Source: Caryophanales bacterium UBA1424
Lineage (GTDB): Bacteria > Bacillota_I > Bacilli_A > RFN20 > CAG-826
NCBI GenBank assembly: GCA_002329705.1
Contig: DCUC01000068.1
Location: 1-14,744, forward strand
DNA: 14,744 nucleotides
Reading direction: 5' to 3'
The position numbers and the translations under genes were made by a program. Under the pieces are notes generated by a model, which saw only the letters and a list, made by a program, of their open reading frames with translations, was not told the origin of the DNA and did not search any database. Below, piece by piece: positions 7,120 to 14,496 of this stretch (its first letter is position 1; every line of letters begins with the position of its first letter).

Positions 7120-9909
7120 ATGTTAAAACTATTAGCGATCGCCTTGCTGACCGGACTCATGTCGTTAGGAGGTTTAAATCTCCCATCAGAGCCAACGCAA
7201 GTCAGCGGGGGGCAAGAAGCCCCAAATGTTTCTTCTTTAGCGCCATATGAAGAAGAAACCGTCGTCTTTCACTACCATCGCAGCGACAACAACTACACGA
7301 ACTGGGATTTATGGGTGTGGGGTGAGGGCGTCACCGGCATGGCCTTTAAATACACAGATGATGATGATTATGGTAAGTGGGGAGCCTTGCCGCTCACCGA
7401 TTTCACCGATAAGACATATATTAATATCATCATTCGTCCGGGGAGCTGGTCTCAGCAAACCGGAGATATGACTGTCGAATTTGCCGATTTTACCTTGCAA
7501 GACGACAACGCTTATCACCTCTATCTAATCAATATGGAGGAACATGTCTATTCGTCCGCCGAAGAAGTGCTAGCCGGCCGTCTAGTCGTCGCCGAGTTCA
7601 TCTCGCCGACACAGATTTTTGGCGCCACCAACATCGCCACCACCTCTTATAGTCTGAGCGTCGGTGATGATGCGCTAAGCTCTGGAGCGACCGGAAGCGC
7701 CTATGACGCCACGCAATATCGTCACGAATTCACTCTGACGCTCCCTGTCAGCCATACGATTAATCTAAATAGTAATTACTATTTGCGCGTCACGTTTGCC
7801 GAAGCCGGCAACGACGATGTCACATCCCTCGTCTCCCTCGCCGGTCTTTTCGATGACGAGATGTTCGTCGATGAAGCCACTTATAGCGGCGCCGATCTCG
7901 GCGTCACCTATTCTTCGAGCCAATCGACATTTAAAGCTTGGGCTCCGACGACTTCTTCTTTGAAGTTACGCATCTATGAAAGCGGAACCCCGACCACCCT
8001 CGACGATGAAATAGGCGATGACACTTTTGAAGAATACGATTTTTCCAAAGGAGAACAGGGTGTCTGGACCGCCGTCGTAAGCGGTAATCTCCATGGCAAA
8101 TACTACACATATATCGCCACCAATTCCGCTGGGACGAATGAATTTGTCGATCCGTATGCCCGGGCCGCCGGAGTCAATGGCTTACGCGGCATGATCGTTG
8201 ATTTTAGCCAAACCGATCCCGAAGGTTGGGACGATGTCACCTTCAGCGCTAAAGAAGAGACGGAAATAATTCCTTACGAACTCCACGTCGCCGACTTGAC
8301 GGCCGACGATACGTGGAACGGCACCGAGGCCAAGCGCAAAAAATATCTTGGTCTCATCGAAGAAGGAACGACTTACACAGAAGACGGAGTCACTGTTAAA
8401 ACCGGCTATGATCACATCAAAGAACTAGGTGTTAACGCCGTGCAACTCCTCCCGATATTCGATCAGGAAAATGATGAAGTCAATGTCTCCTTTAACTGGG
8501 GATACAACCCGCGAAATTACAATGTTCTCGAAGGAGCTTATTCATCTAATCCTTACGATGGTCTAGTCCGCATCCGCGAATTCAAGCAAGTCGTCAAGCG
8601 CTTTGCCGAAGATGATATTCGCATCATTATGGACGTCGTCTATAACCATGTCGCTAACATTTCCGGCAATTCTTTAAGTAAGCTCGTCCCCGGTTATTAT
8701 TTCCGCTATAACGAAGCCGGCGCTCCAAGCAATGCCAGCGGCGTGGGAAACGATACCGCTAGCGAACGCGTGATGATGTCGCGCTTCATGACCGATTCGA
8801 CTTATTTCTTGGCCAGCGAATACAAATTAGGCGGCTATCGCTTTGACTTGATGGGTCTACACACCGTCGAGGCGATGAACGCTTTAAGCAGCAAATTACG
8901 CGAGGATTACCGCGAAGATATCATTATTTACGGCGAACCTTGGGACATGTCATCCACCGCGATGAGCGTGACGATGCCTCTTGCCTCGTATCAAAACATC
9001 GATGACACGAATCAAGTCGGGGGCTTCAGCGATCAAATTCGCGATGCGGCTCGCGGTGGCGTCTTTAAAAGCACCGATGCCGGATTCGTCCAAGTCGGAG
9101 CCGATAAAATCGACGTCCAAATGAAAAACCGTCTCAGTTTCGCTTTGCTTGGCAAAGTTTTCAGCGGAACAAATGATCCGACAAAAACGATCAACTATGT
9201 GTCATGCCACGACAACAACACCCTATATGACAAGATTCGTCTGGCGGGTGAGAGCTATGGTTATGATGAGGCGCGCCTTAGACAGCAAGCCGTTCAAGCT
9301 CAGAGTTTTGTCTTATTAGGTCAAGGCGTGAGTTTTTTGCACGCGGGCAGTGAGATGCTTCGCTCCAAGCCTCTCGGAGATGGAAAATACGATCACAACT
9401 CTTATATGAGTTCCTATGAAGTCAACTCTCTAAAATGGGATGAAAAAATCGATAATCTCGACATCTTTACGACTTATCAAGCCATGATAGCCTTAAAACG
9501 CGATAACGCCGCCTTCCAGTACGCGACTCGCCAAGAGATTGACGATAATGTCAGCGTCGAATTCGGCAGCGACTTTGATATGGCTGACACCTTGATAAAA
9601 ATGACCGTCGAACACGGAGACAAAACTTATGTCGTCGTCTTTCTCGGTTCAGCGCCGCGCACGAAAGTAAATCTCGATGGTATGGAAGTCTTGATTGACA
9701 CGACCGCCACCCTTGAACCAGGAACGGTGATTGAAGGCGAATACACGATGTCGGCCAACACGACATTAGTCCTCGATGCTAACCCTACCGCTGAAGGGGG
9801 TGGCTTATCAACCGGAGCAATTATCGGCATCAGCGTCGGTTCGGCGGCTGGTGTCGGAGCAATCGCAGTATTGCTATTCTTCTTGCTTAAAAGAAAGAAA
9901 GTTGTCTAG
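7120..9909 (+). CDS. pulA: Type I pullulanase with C-terminal membrane anchor (GH13_14)
   Basis: A debranching enzyme that hydrolyses alpha-1,6 links in pullulan, amylopectin or glycogen. In order: a cleavable signal peptide without lipobox; a CBM41-like starch-binding module (about 44-145, with NWDLWVWG and IIIRPGSWSQ); an intermediate beta domain; a CBM48-like module (about 255-365); the GH13 barrel (about 375-830); a C-terminal beta domain; and a Gly-rich linker, hydrophobic segment 900-923 and KRKK tail. Diagnostic sites are FNWGYNP (458-464, the pullulanase YNWGYDP motif), DVVYNHV, YRFDLMGLH (nucleophile Asp576), YGEPWD (acid/base Glu606) and CHDNN (Asp698). There is no LPXTG sequence, so the tail should hold the enzyme in the membrane rather than serve sortase. 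AGGAGG (7108-7113) lies six bases before ATG, and 17 bases separate it from the amylase stop. It is a paralogue of the pullulanase at 11572. Confidence 0.92.
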   Translation: MLKLLAIALLTGLMSLGGLNLPSEPTQVSGGQEAPNVSSLAPYEEETVVFHYHRSDNNYTNWDLWVWGEGVTGMAFKYTDDDDYGKWGALPLTDFTDKTYINIIIRPGSWSQQTGDMTVEFADFTLQDDNAYHLYLINMEEHVYSSAEEVLAGRLVVAEFISPTQIFGATNIATTSYSLSVGDDALSSGATGSAYDATQYRHEFTLTLPVSHTINLNSNYYLRVTFAEAGNDDVTSLVSLAGLFDDEMFVDEATYSGADLGVTYSSSQSTFKAWAPTTSSLKLRIYESGTPTTLDDEIGDDTFEEYDFSKGEQGVWTAVVSGNLHGKYYTYIATNSAGTNEFVDPYARAAGVNGLRGMIVDFSQTDPEGWDDVTFSAKEETEIIPYELHVADLTADDTWNGTEAKRKKYLGLIEEGTTYTEDGVTVKTGYDHIKELGVNAVQLLPIFDQENDEVNVSFNWGYNPRNYNVLEGAYSSNPYDGLVRIREFKQVVKRFAEDDIRIIMDVVYNHVANISGNSLSKLVPGYYFRYNEAGAPSNASGVGNDTASERVMMSRFMTDSTYFLASEYKLGGYRFDLMGLHTVEAMNALSSKLREDYREDIIIYGEPWDMSSTAMSVTMPLASYQNIDDTNQVGGFSDQIRDAARGGVFKSTDAGFVQVGADKIDVQMKNRLSFALLGKVFSGTNDPTKTINYVSCHDNNTLYDKIRLAGESYGYDEARLRQQAVQAQSFVLLGQGVSFLHAGSEMLRSKPLGDGKYDHNSYMSSYEVNSLKWDEKIDNLDIFTTYQAMIALKRDNAAFQYATRQEIDDNVSVEFGSDFDMADTLIKMTVEHGDKTYVVVFLGSAPRTKVNLDGMEVLIDTTATLEPGTVIEGEYTMSANTTLVLDANPTAEGGGLSTGAIIGISVGSAAGVGAIAVLLFFLLKRKKVV

Positions 9910-9968
9910 AGCATTAACGCGTATTCGTAACATAAATATTTCAAGGAGGTAGAGACAGGCAAGTTTTG

Positions 9969-9997
9969 TTGACAGCAATTGTTTACAATTGTAAAAT
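9969..9997 (+). promoter_or_regulatory. Promoter of the starch-binding lipoprotein gene
   Basis: A perfect -35 TTGACA (9969-9974), a 17-base spacer and the -10 TAAAAT (9992-9997) make a strong sigma-A-type promoter. The spacer holds the inverted repeat CAATTGT-TT-ACAATTG (9976-9991), which fills all but its first base. Downstream the leader has TTTAGG-AG-CCTAAA (10019-10032) just before the ribosome binding site AAAGGAGG (10037-10044). I found no convincing terminator between the pullulanase stop and this promoter, so some readthrough from the operon is possible. Confidence 0.7.
9982..9995 (+). promoter_or_regulatory. Operator-like palindrome TTTACAATTGTAAA
   Basis: This is a perfect 14-base palindrome whose core TACAATTGTA (9984-9993) matches KACANNTGTA exactly. 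It overlaps the -10 element and most of the spacer, a classical repressor position. Over TGTTTACAAWTG it matches the malE promoter box at 11 of 12 bases. It is the most symmetrical of the four related boxes in the window. Confidence 0.55.
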
Positions 9998-10048
9998 TGT
10001 ATATGAAGAAAAAACCTATTTAGGAGCCTAAAAAACAAAGGAGGAAAC

Positions 10049-11437
10049 ATGAACAAATTGTTTAAAGGCCTATTTGTCACAGTCTTAGCAGCTGGGCTGT
10101 TGGTGGGTTGCGGACCCGAACCAGTCGTCACCCACACAGTCACCTTTTACGAAGACACTGTCGGCAAATTCTATGCAGAAGTCGAGGTTGAACACGGCAC
10201 GGCAGTCGATATGCCGGCTGATCCAGTCGTCGAAGGAAAAGAATTCATCGACTGGTTTACCACCACAGATCTCACGACCACATTCGATCGCGAGACACTC
10301 ATCGTCGAAGACATCGATCTTTACGCCAAGTTCCGTAAAGAATACGAACCCGATACTCGGACTTTCTACGTTATCGGTGATCTTAAGAATACCGCTTATC
10401 CTGGCGCCGCTCTATGGGATCCGCTAGCAGCTCCAGAAGAAGGTTTGGTTTTTGAGTTAGTCGAAGAGGGTGCTAACCTCTTTGAAGTCGTTGTCGAAAT
10501 CGGCTACATGGGCAAGTTTAAAATCAAGCAGCCAGATGTCGCTTGGAACGCCGAAGAGGAATATAACTGGACTAATATTCCCGCCGACCAAATCGATGCA
10601 GAGATTATTAAGGAAGCTGATTTTAGCAACATTCAGATGATTACGGCAGGCAATTATCAAATTCGCATCGAAACTGACCTTCAAGAGCTCTATATCACGC
10701 GACTCGGCGATGCCGTCGGTGAAGGTGTAACTCAAGATCCAGATCCTGATGCCATTAAGAATTGGGGTATCGTCGGCGCCGTCAATGGTTGGGGTGCCAC
10801 ACCTGATATCGCTCTTAATTATAAAGAAGATGGCGCTTACTATTACTATGATGCTCTATATTTAGAAGCCGGTGATCCAGCTGGATCAAATGGCTTGAAA
10901 CTCCGCACTGACAACACCTGGGGTGAAGAGTTAGCGTCACATGAAGACAATGTTCTTCCAGCCAATGGCGGAATTACTAACACGGTAGAAGAAGAAGTGG
11001 TTACTGAAGGTGGTAATCTCAATGTCATGATTGATGGTTTCTATTCATTCTACCTCATCGAGACCGAAGGCGTCTGGATGCTCACCATCGAGAATATGGA
11101 AATGGTTCTCCGCGGTGCTGTATTTGGCGATTCCTGGGGTGCCGATCACGATGCTCTGCCACTCACTTCAAGAGTTGCCGATGTCGAAGTCGCCACTACT
11201 TATGATCTCGTTTTTAGCGGAACCGTAACTGGTTTATTAGCTGGCGAATTCAAAGTCAAACTCGGCGAATATGGCGGAGTTAGTGGCTGGGATGTCGCTT
11301 TTGGCAACGCTGAAGGCGGAAACCTCGTTATCGAAACCGCTGGCGATTATGTCGTTGAATTAGCTGTTGAACTCGATACCCTAACTGGCGAATTTGCCAA
11401 TGGAGTAGTCACCGTCACAGCAGTTCCCGGCGAATAA
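10049..11437 (+). CDS. Surface lipoprotein with SusE/SusF-like starch-binding modules
   Basis: Probably a cell-surface starch- or glycogen-binding protein without catalytic activity. The signal peptide ends in the lipobox LVGC (Cys21). Residues about 28-95 resemble a Listeria-Bacteroides (InlB B-type) repeat: VTFYEDTVG, then PADPVVEGKEFIDWF and DIDLYAKF. Three beta-rich modules follow: about 105-225 (TFYVIGDL..., ending LYITRLGD), 238-350 (NWGIVGAVNGWG, LKLRTDNTWGEE, FYSFYLIE) and 352-460 (LRGAVFGDSWG, FKVKLGEYGG). The middle one closely follows the SusE/SusF pattern of G-x-x-G-W and LK-R-dn-WG with exposed Trp residues. The protein is very acidic. It has its own strong promoter, a near-ideal ribosome binding site four bases before ATG and a strong terminator, so it may be made in larger amounts than the enzymes. 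Starch binding is inferred from fold pattern and location. No close relative was identified by name. Confidence 0.75.
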   Translation: MNKLFKGLFVTVLAAGLLVGCGPEPVVTHTVTFYEDTVGKFYAEVEVEHGTAVDMPADPVVEGKEFIDWFTTTDLTTTFDRETLIVEDIDLYAKFRKEYEPDTRTFYVIGDLKNTAYPGAALWDPLAAPEEGLVFELVEEGANLFEVVVEIGYMGKFKIKQPDVAWNAEEEYNWTNIPADQIDAEIIKEADFSNIQMITAGNYQIRIETDLQELYITRLGDAVGEGVTQDPDPDAIKNWGIVGAVNGWGATPDIALNYKEDGAYYYYDALYLEAGDPAGSNGLKLRTDNTWGEELASHEDNVLPANGGITNTVEEEVVTEGGNLNVMIDGFYSFYLIETEGVWMLTIENMEMVLRGAVFGDSWGADHDALPLTSRVADVEVATTYDLVFSGTVTGLLAGEFKVKLGEYGGVSGWDVAFGNAEGGNLVIETAGDYVVELAVELDTLTGEFANGVVTVTAVPGE

Positions 11438-11470
11438 CAACAAAACAAACTTTTCCTAAAAAGGGTTTTA

Positions 11471-11497
11471 AAGGCCTGCATAAAGCAGGTCTTTTTT
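11471..11497 (+). terminator. Intrinsic terminator after the starch-binding lipoprotein gene
   Basis: AAGGCCTGC (11471-11479) pairs with GCAGGTCTT (11485-11493) in a 9-bp stem with one G-U pair, loop ATAAA, followed directly by further T residues (TTTTCT). It ends the lipoprotein transcript and isolates the next pullulanase gene under its own promoter. Confidence 0.88.
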
Positions 11498-11505
11498 CTA
11501 TTCTT

Positions 11506-11545
11506 TTGACAAATGTTATATATTTAAACAATTAATTGTTATGAT
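11506..11545 (+). promoter_or_regulatory. Promoter region of the second pullulanase gene
   Basis: An extended -10, TG-T-TATGAT (11537-11545), is the best core element. A perfect TTGACA (11506-11511) lies 28 bases upstream of that hexamer, too far to act as its -35, and at 17 bases spacing it faces only CAATTA. Between them is a perfect 14-base palindrome AACAATTAATTGTT (11527-11540). AATTGTTA occurs twice, at 11534 and 11548. The ribosome binding site AGAGGA (11558-11563) is eight bases before ATG. Confidence 0.45.
11508..11517 (+). promoter_or_regulatory. Operator-like box GACAAATGTT (one mismatch to KACANNTGTA)
   Basis: This is the fourth and weakest copy of the box, with T in place of the last A. 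It sits just downstream of the terminator and upstream of the extended -10. The TTGACAAATGT string also resembles the malE -35 region (TTTACAAATGT). It may be coincidental. Confidence 0.3.
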
Positions 11546-11571
11546 AAAATTGTTAAAAGAGGAATTATCGC

Positions 11572-14496
11572 ATGAAAAAAATTAAAATACTTTTTGCTTT
11601 ATCTCTCATGGCCACTTTTGTCCTCGGAGCCTGCGAACAATCAAACACAAGCGGGACGACGGACGATATTAGCGGAACTGATACGACATCAGCATCAGGT
11701 AGCGACAGCGAAAGTGGCGATATCGTCGGAACGCCGATTCTTCCTGGCGAAGTCCCGAATTTCGTCGATATCTATTTTAGTTTTATGGGCGAAAATTTAG
11801 GAAATTACCAATTGTGGCTTTGGGATGATGGCGGCACCGACGGGGTTGCTCTCGACTGGGATTTGATCGAAGGCGATTGGGCTGTTCGCCGAATCGACAC
11901 CGCGGCTTTTGCTCCTGTCCACGGTCTCGGAATTATTATCCGATCACGAAATAGCTGGTCATTCCAGACTGCTGATGGTTTCATTCGTTTTAGCGATTTT
12001 GGCCAGGTTGACGGGGTTTTAAGCGTCTACACAATTATCGGCGATGGCAACATTCTTGAATACTATTCAAGAGCCAGTGACGCTCTCGGCGATCGCATCA
12101 TCAGCGCCGATTTTCTCGATTTTGATCGCGTGGAACTCGTCTCCACCGCCGAACCGACATCGATTATCTTGTACATTGATGGGGTGGAAACACAAAATTT
12201 CGTCCCTTCGCAAACCACACAAATATTGACTTTGTCAAATAAAGCTGTCCTCACCAAAAAGTATGAGATCTACACGACATATGCGACTCATCAAAAAATA
12301 AAGATTAAGCCGGTTTCGCCACGCGCCATCTACAAGAGTCAAGCTTTTAGTGACGCTTATACCTATACCGGCGATGATTTAGGCGCGACATATACACCTC
12401 AGCAAACGATGTTTAAATTGTGGGCTCCGACATCGTCGGCCGTCCGCCTCCATCTTTTTAATTACGGCTCACCATCAACCTTGACGGGCGACGTCTTAAG
12501 CGATGTGCCGACCGCTAAACACGATATGATCTTAGGTGAGAAGGGCGTGTGGAGCGTCACCGTTCAAGGCGACCTCAACTTAAAGTTCTACACCTACCGC
12601 GTCACTAACTCGAACGGGGTCAGCGAAATCGTTGATCCATACGCAAAAAGCGTCGGGGCCAATGGTCTACGCGGCCAAGTTATAAATTTCGAAAACTATG
12701 AAACAGCAACATTTGATTCCTCAATCAATCAACTCTCGCCAATTGACAGTCCCACTGATCTCGTCGTTTACGAGATGCACGTCGCGGACTTGACATGGGA
12801 TGAAACATGGAATGGCTCCGAAGAAAATCGCGGCAAATATCTCGGCCTCATCGAAGAGGGCACGACTTACACCGAAGGTGAAACAACGGTGGCGACCGGA
12901 TTCGATCACATCAAGGAATTAGGTGTCAACGCCGTTCAGATAATGCCGTTTTATGATCAGAGTAATTTTGAATACCCGCGTCAAGAACTCATCGTCGACG
13001 AAGATGGCGAGCCGATTCTTGATAATGAAGGTAACAATCAGTATAACGAGATTATCCCATCGCATAACTGGGGCTATAACCCGCTCAATTTCAATGCTTT
13101 GGAAGGTGTTTATGCGAGTAATCCGTATCGCGGCGAATATCGCATTCAAGAATTTAAGCAAGTCGTTGAAACATTTGCCGAACATGACATTCGTGTCATC
13201 ATGGACGTCGTCTATAATCACGTCGCCAGCGCCAGCGCTTCCAATTTCAATAAAATCGTTCCTGGCTACTATTTCCGCTACAACTCAGATTGGACTTTAA
13301 ATAACGACTCGGGAGTCGGCAACGTCTTCGCAAGCGAAAATCCGATGGCTGCCAAATTCCTCATCGATTCAATCCTTTTCTGGATAGAGGAATATAATAT
13401 CAAAGGTTTCCGTTTCGACTTGATGCAGTTGATAAACGATGACACCCTCATCGCTCTCGACCAAGCCTTAAAAGATGCCGGACATGATGATGTCACGATC
13501 TGGGGCGAACCGTGGAGTGCAAAATTTGGCGATTATTCCGGCGGCGATAAAGTCAACCGCGGCGTCCTCAAAGACACGCGTATCGGCGCCTTTAACGATC
13601 AAGGACGCAATGCTTTGAAAGGTGGTAACAACATCACAAATAATGAGCATTGGGGTTGGGTTAATAAAGGCGTTGCCGATAACTACGAACAGCCATACAT
13701 CAATCGGGTTAAAGGGCTTTTAGCTGGTATTCACGGCAACTATTACGAGGACAATGGTCAATTTGACTCCAAGTATAATAACAATCCTAGCAAAGCTGTT
13801 AACTATGCCGGAAGCCACGATAACTTCTCACTCTTTGATCAAATGCTATTTAGTTTCGGAGGGAACGAAGAATTGGCGATGCGCGCTCAGACGACGGCCA
13901 ATGCCATCATCTTGTCGGGACAAGGCATTCCCTTCTTTCAAGGCGGGGATGAAATCGGCCGTAGCAAACCATTTGATGAGACGAGCGAAATAGCAAGCGA
14001 ATTTATCGCCACTCACGGAGGCGAATACGCTATTCTCAACGGTCAGTATTACAGCGGCAATTCCTACAACATCGGATACGAGACAAATAGTTATAAATGG
14101 GACGATAAAATCAAGTGGCTTGACTTCTTTAATGCCTATAAAGAGCTGATTGCTCTACGCTTAGGAGAAAAAGGTGATTTCCTCCACCTTAAATCAGCTT
14201 CCGAAGTTGGAGATAACTTCCGCTATTGGCAGGACATGAATCCGCCACTTGGCTGGAGTTCGATCGCCAGCGAAAACAAATTTAATTCAACCGGCTACCA
14301 AAGTTCAGGCGCCATCTATTCTTTCTACACCGCTCGCATTTCTGAAAGCGATACCGCAACTGAAGTTTTCCGCTGGTCGAACACCGGCGTTCAAGCTCGC
14401 GTCATCTACGATAGCGAAGGGCTATTAACCGGTCAGACTTTGACCAATCAAGTCGCGATGGGGCGTTTCCGGGTTATCATCGTCGAACGCCTGTAA
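11572..14496 (+). CDS. pulA: Surface-lipoprotein type I pullulanase (GH13_14)
   Basis: A second debranching enzyme for alpha-1,6 links, 974 residues. The signal peptide ends in the lipobox LGAC (Cys21) and is followed by a Ser/Thr/Asp-rich linker to about residue 50. Modules in order: CBM41-like (about 63-165, NYQLWLWDDG and IIIRSRNSWSFQ), an intermediate beta domain, CBM48-like (about 265-390), GH13 barrel (from about 397) and a C-terminal beta domain. There is no C-terminal membrane segment. Catalytic motifs are HNWGYNP (498-504), DVVYNHV (Asp545, His550), FRFDLMQL (nucleophile Asp616), WGEPW (acid/base Glu646) and GSHDN (Asp750). It shares long identical stretches with the pullulanase at 7120, such as KYLGLIEEGTTYTE and DHIKELGVNAVQ, so the two are duplicates. 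This copy has an acidic insertion of roughly 25-30 residues (about 465-497) just before the HNWGYNP motif. It has its own promoter, and the next gene overlaps its stop by one base. Confidence 0.92.
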   Translation: MKKIKILFALSLMATFVLGACEQSNTSGTTDDISGTDTTSASGSDSESGDIVGTPILPGEVPNFVDIYFSFMGENLGNYQLWLWDDGGTDGVALDWDLIEGDWAVRRIDTAAFAPVHGLGIIIRSRNSWSFQTADGFIRFSDFGQVDGVLSVYTIIGDGNILEYYSRASDALGDRIISADFLDFDRVELVSTAEPTSIILYIDGVETQNFVPSQTTQILTLSNKAVLTKKYEIYTTYATHQKIKIKPVSPRAIYKSQAFSDAYTYTGDDLGATYTPQQTMFKLWAPTSSAVRLHLFNYGSPSTLTGDVLSDVPTAKHDMILGEKGVWSVTVQGDLNLKFYTYRVTNSNGVSEIVDPYAKSVGANGLRGQVINFENYETATFDSSINQLSPIDSPTDLVVYEMHVADLTWDETWNGSEENRGKYLGLIEEGTTYTEGETTVATGFDHIKELGVNAVQIMPFYDQSNFEYPRQELIVDEDGEPILDNEGNNQYNEIIPSHNWGYNPLNFNALEGVYASNPYRGEYRIQEFKQVVETFAEHDIRVIMDVVYNHVASASASNFNKIVPGYYFRYNSDWTLNNDSGVGNVFASENPMAAKFLIDSILFWIEEYNIKGFRFDLMQLINDDTLIALDQALKDAGHDDVTIWGEPWSAKFGDYSGGDKVNRGVLKDTRIGAFNDQGRNALKGGNNITNNEHWGWVNKGVADNYEQPYINRVKGLLAGIHGNYYEDNGQFDSKYNNNPSKAVNYAGSHDNFSLFDQMLFSFGGNEELAMRAQTTANAIILSGQGIPFFQGGDEIGRSKPFDETSEIASEFIATHGGEYAILNGQYYSGNSYNIGYETNSYKWDDKIKWLDFFNAYKELIALRLGEKGDFLHLKSASEVGDNFRYWQDMNPPLGWSSIASENKFNSTGYQSSGAIYSFYTARISESDTATEVFRWSNTGVQARVIYDSEGLLTGQTLTNQVAMGRFRVIIVERL

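Noticed and set aside
9943..9950. Orphan ribosome-binding-site-like AAGGAGGT, with a TTG-initiated 21-codon frame from 9966
   Set aside because: The spacing of 15 bases or more is too long and the frame runs through the -35, operator and -10 of a strong promoter. It may be a relic but does not support a gene.
9874..10143. Minus-strand open frame spanning the promoter of the starch-binding lipoprotein
   Set aside because: It covers the end of one real gene, the promoter and palindrome, and the start of the next gene. No ribosome binding site or protein family is apparent.
881..14496. UGA read as tryptophan (Mollicutes code 4)
   Set aside because: All genes are full length under code 11 with Trp encoded by TGG. 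The absence of TGA among the seven visible stops could be chance, and TGA does appear as a second, tandem stop after malE, malF and the second pullulanase.
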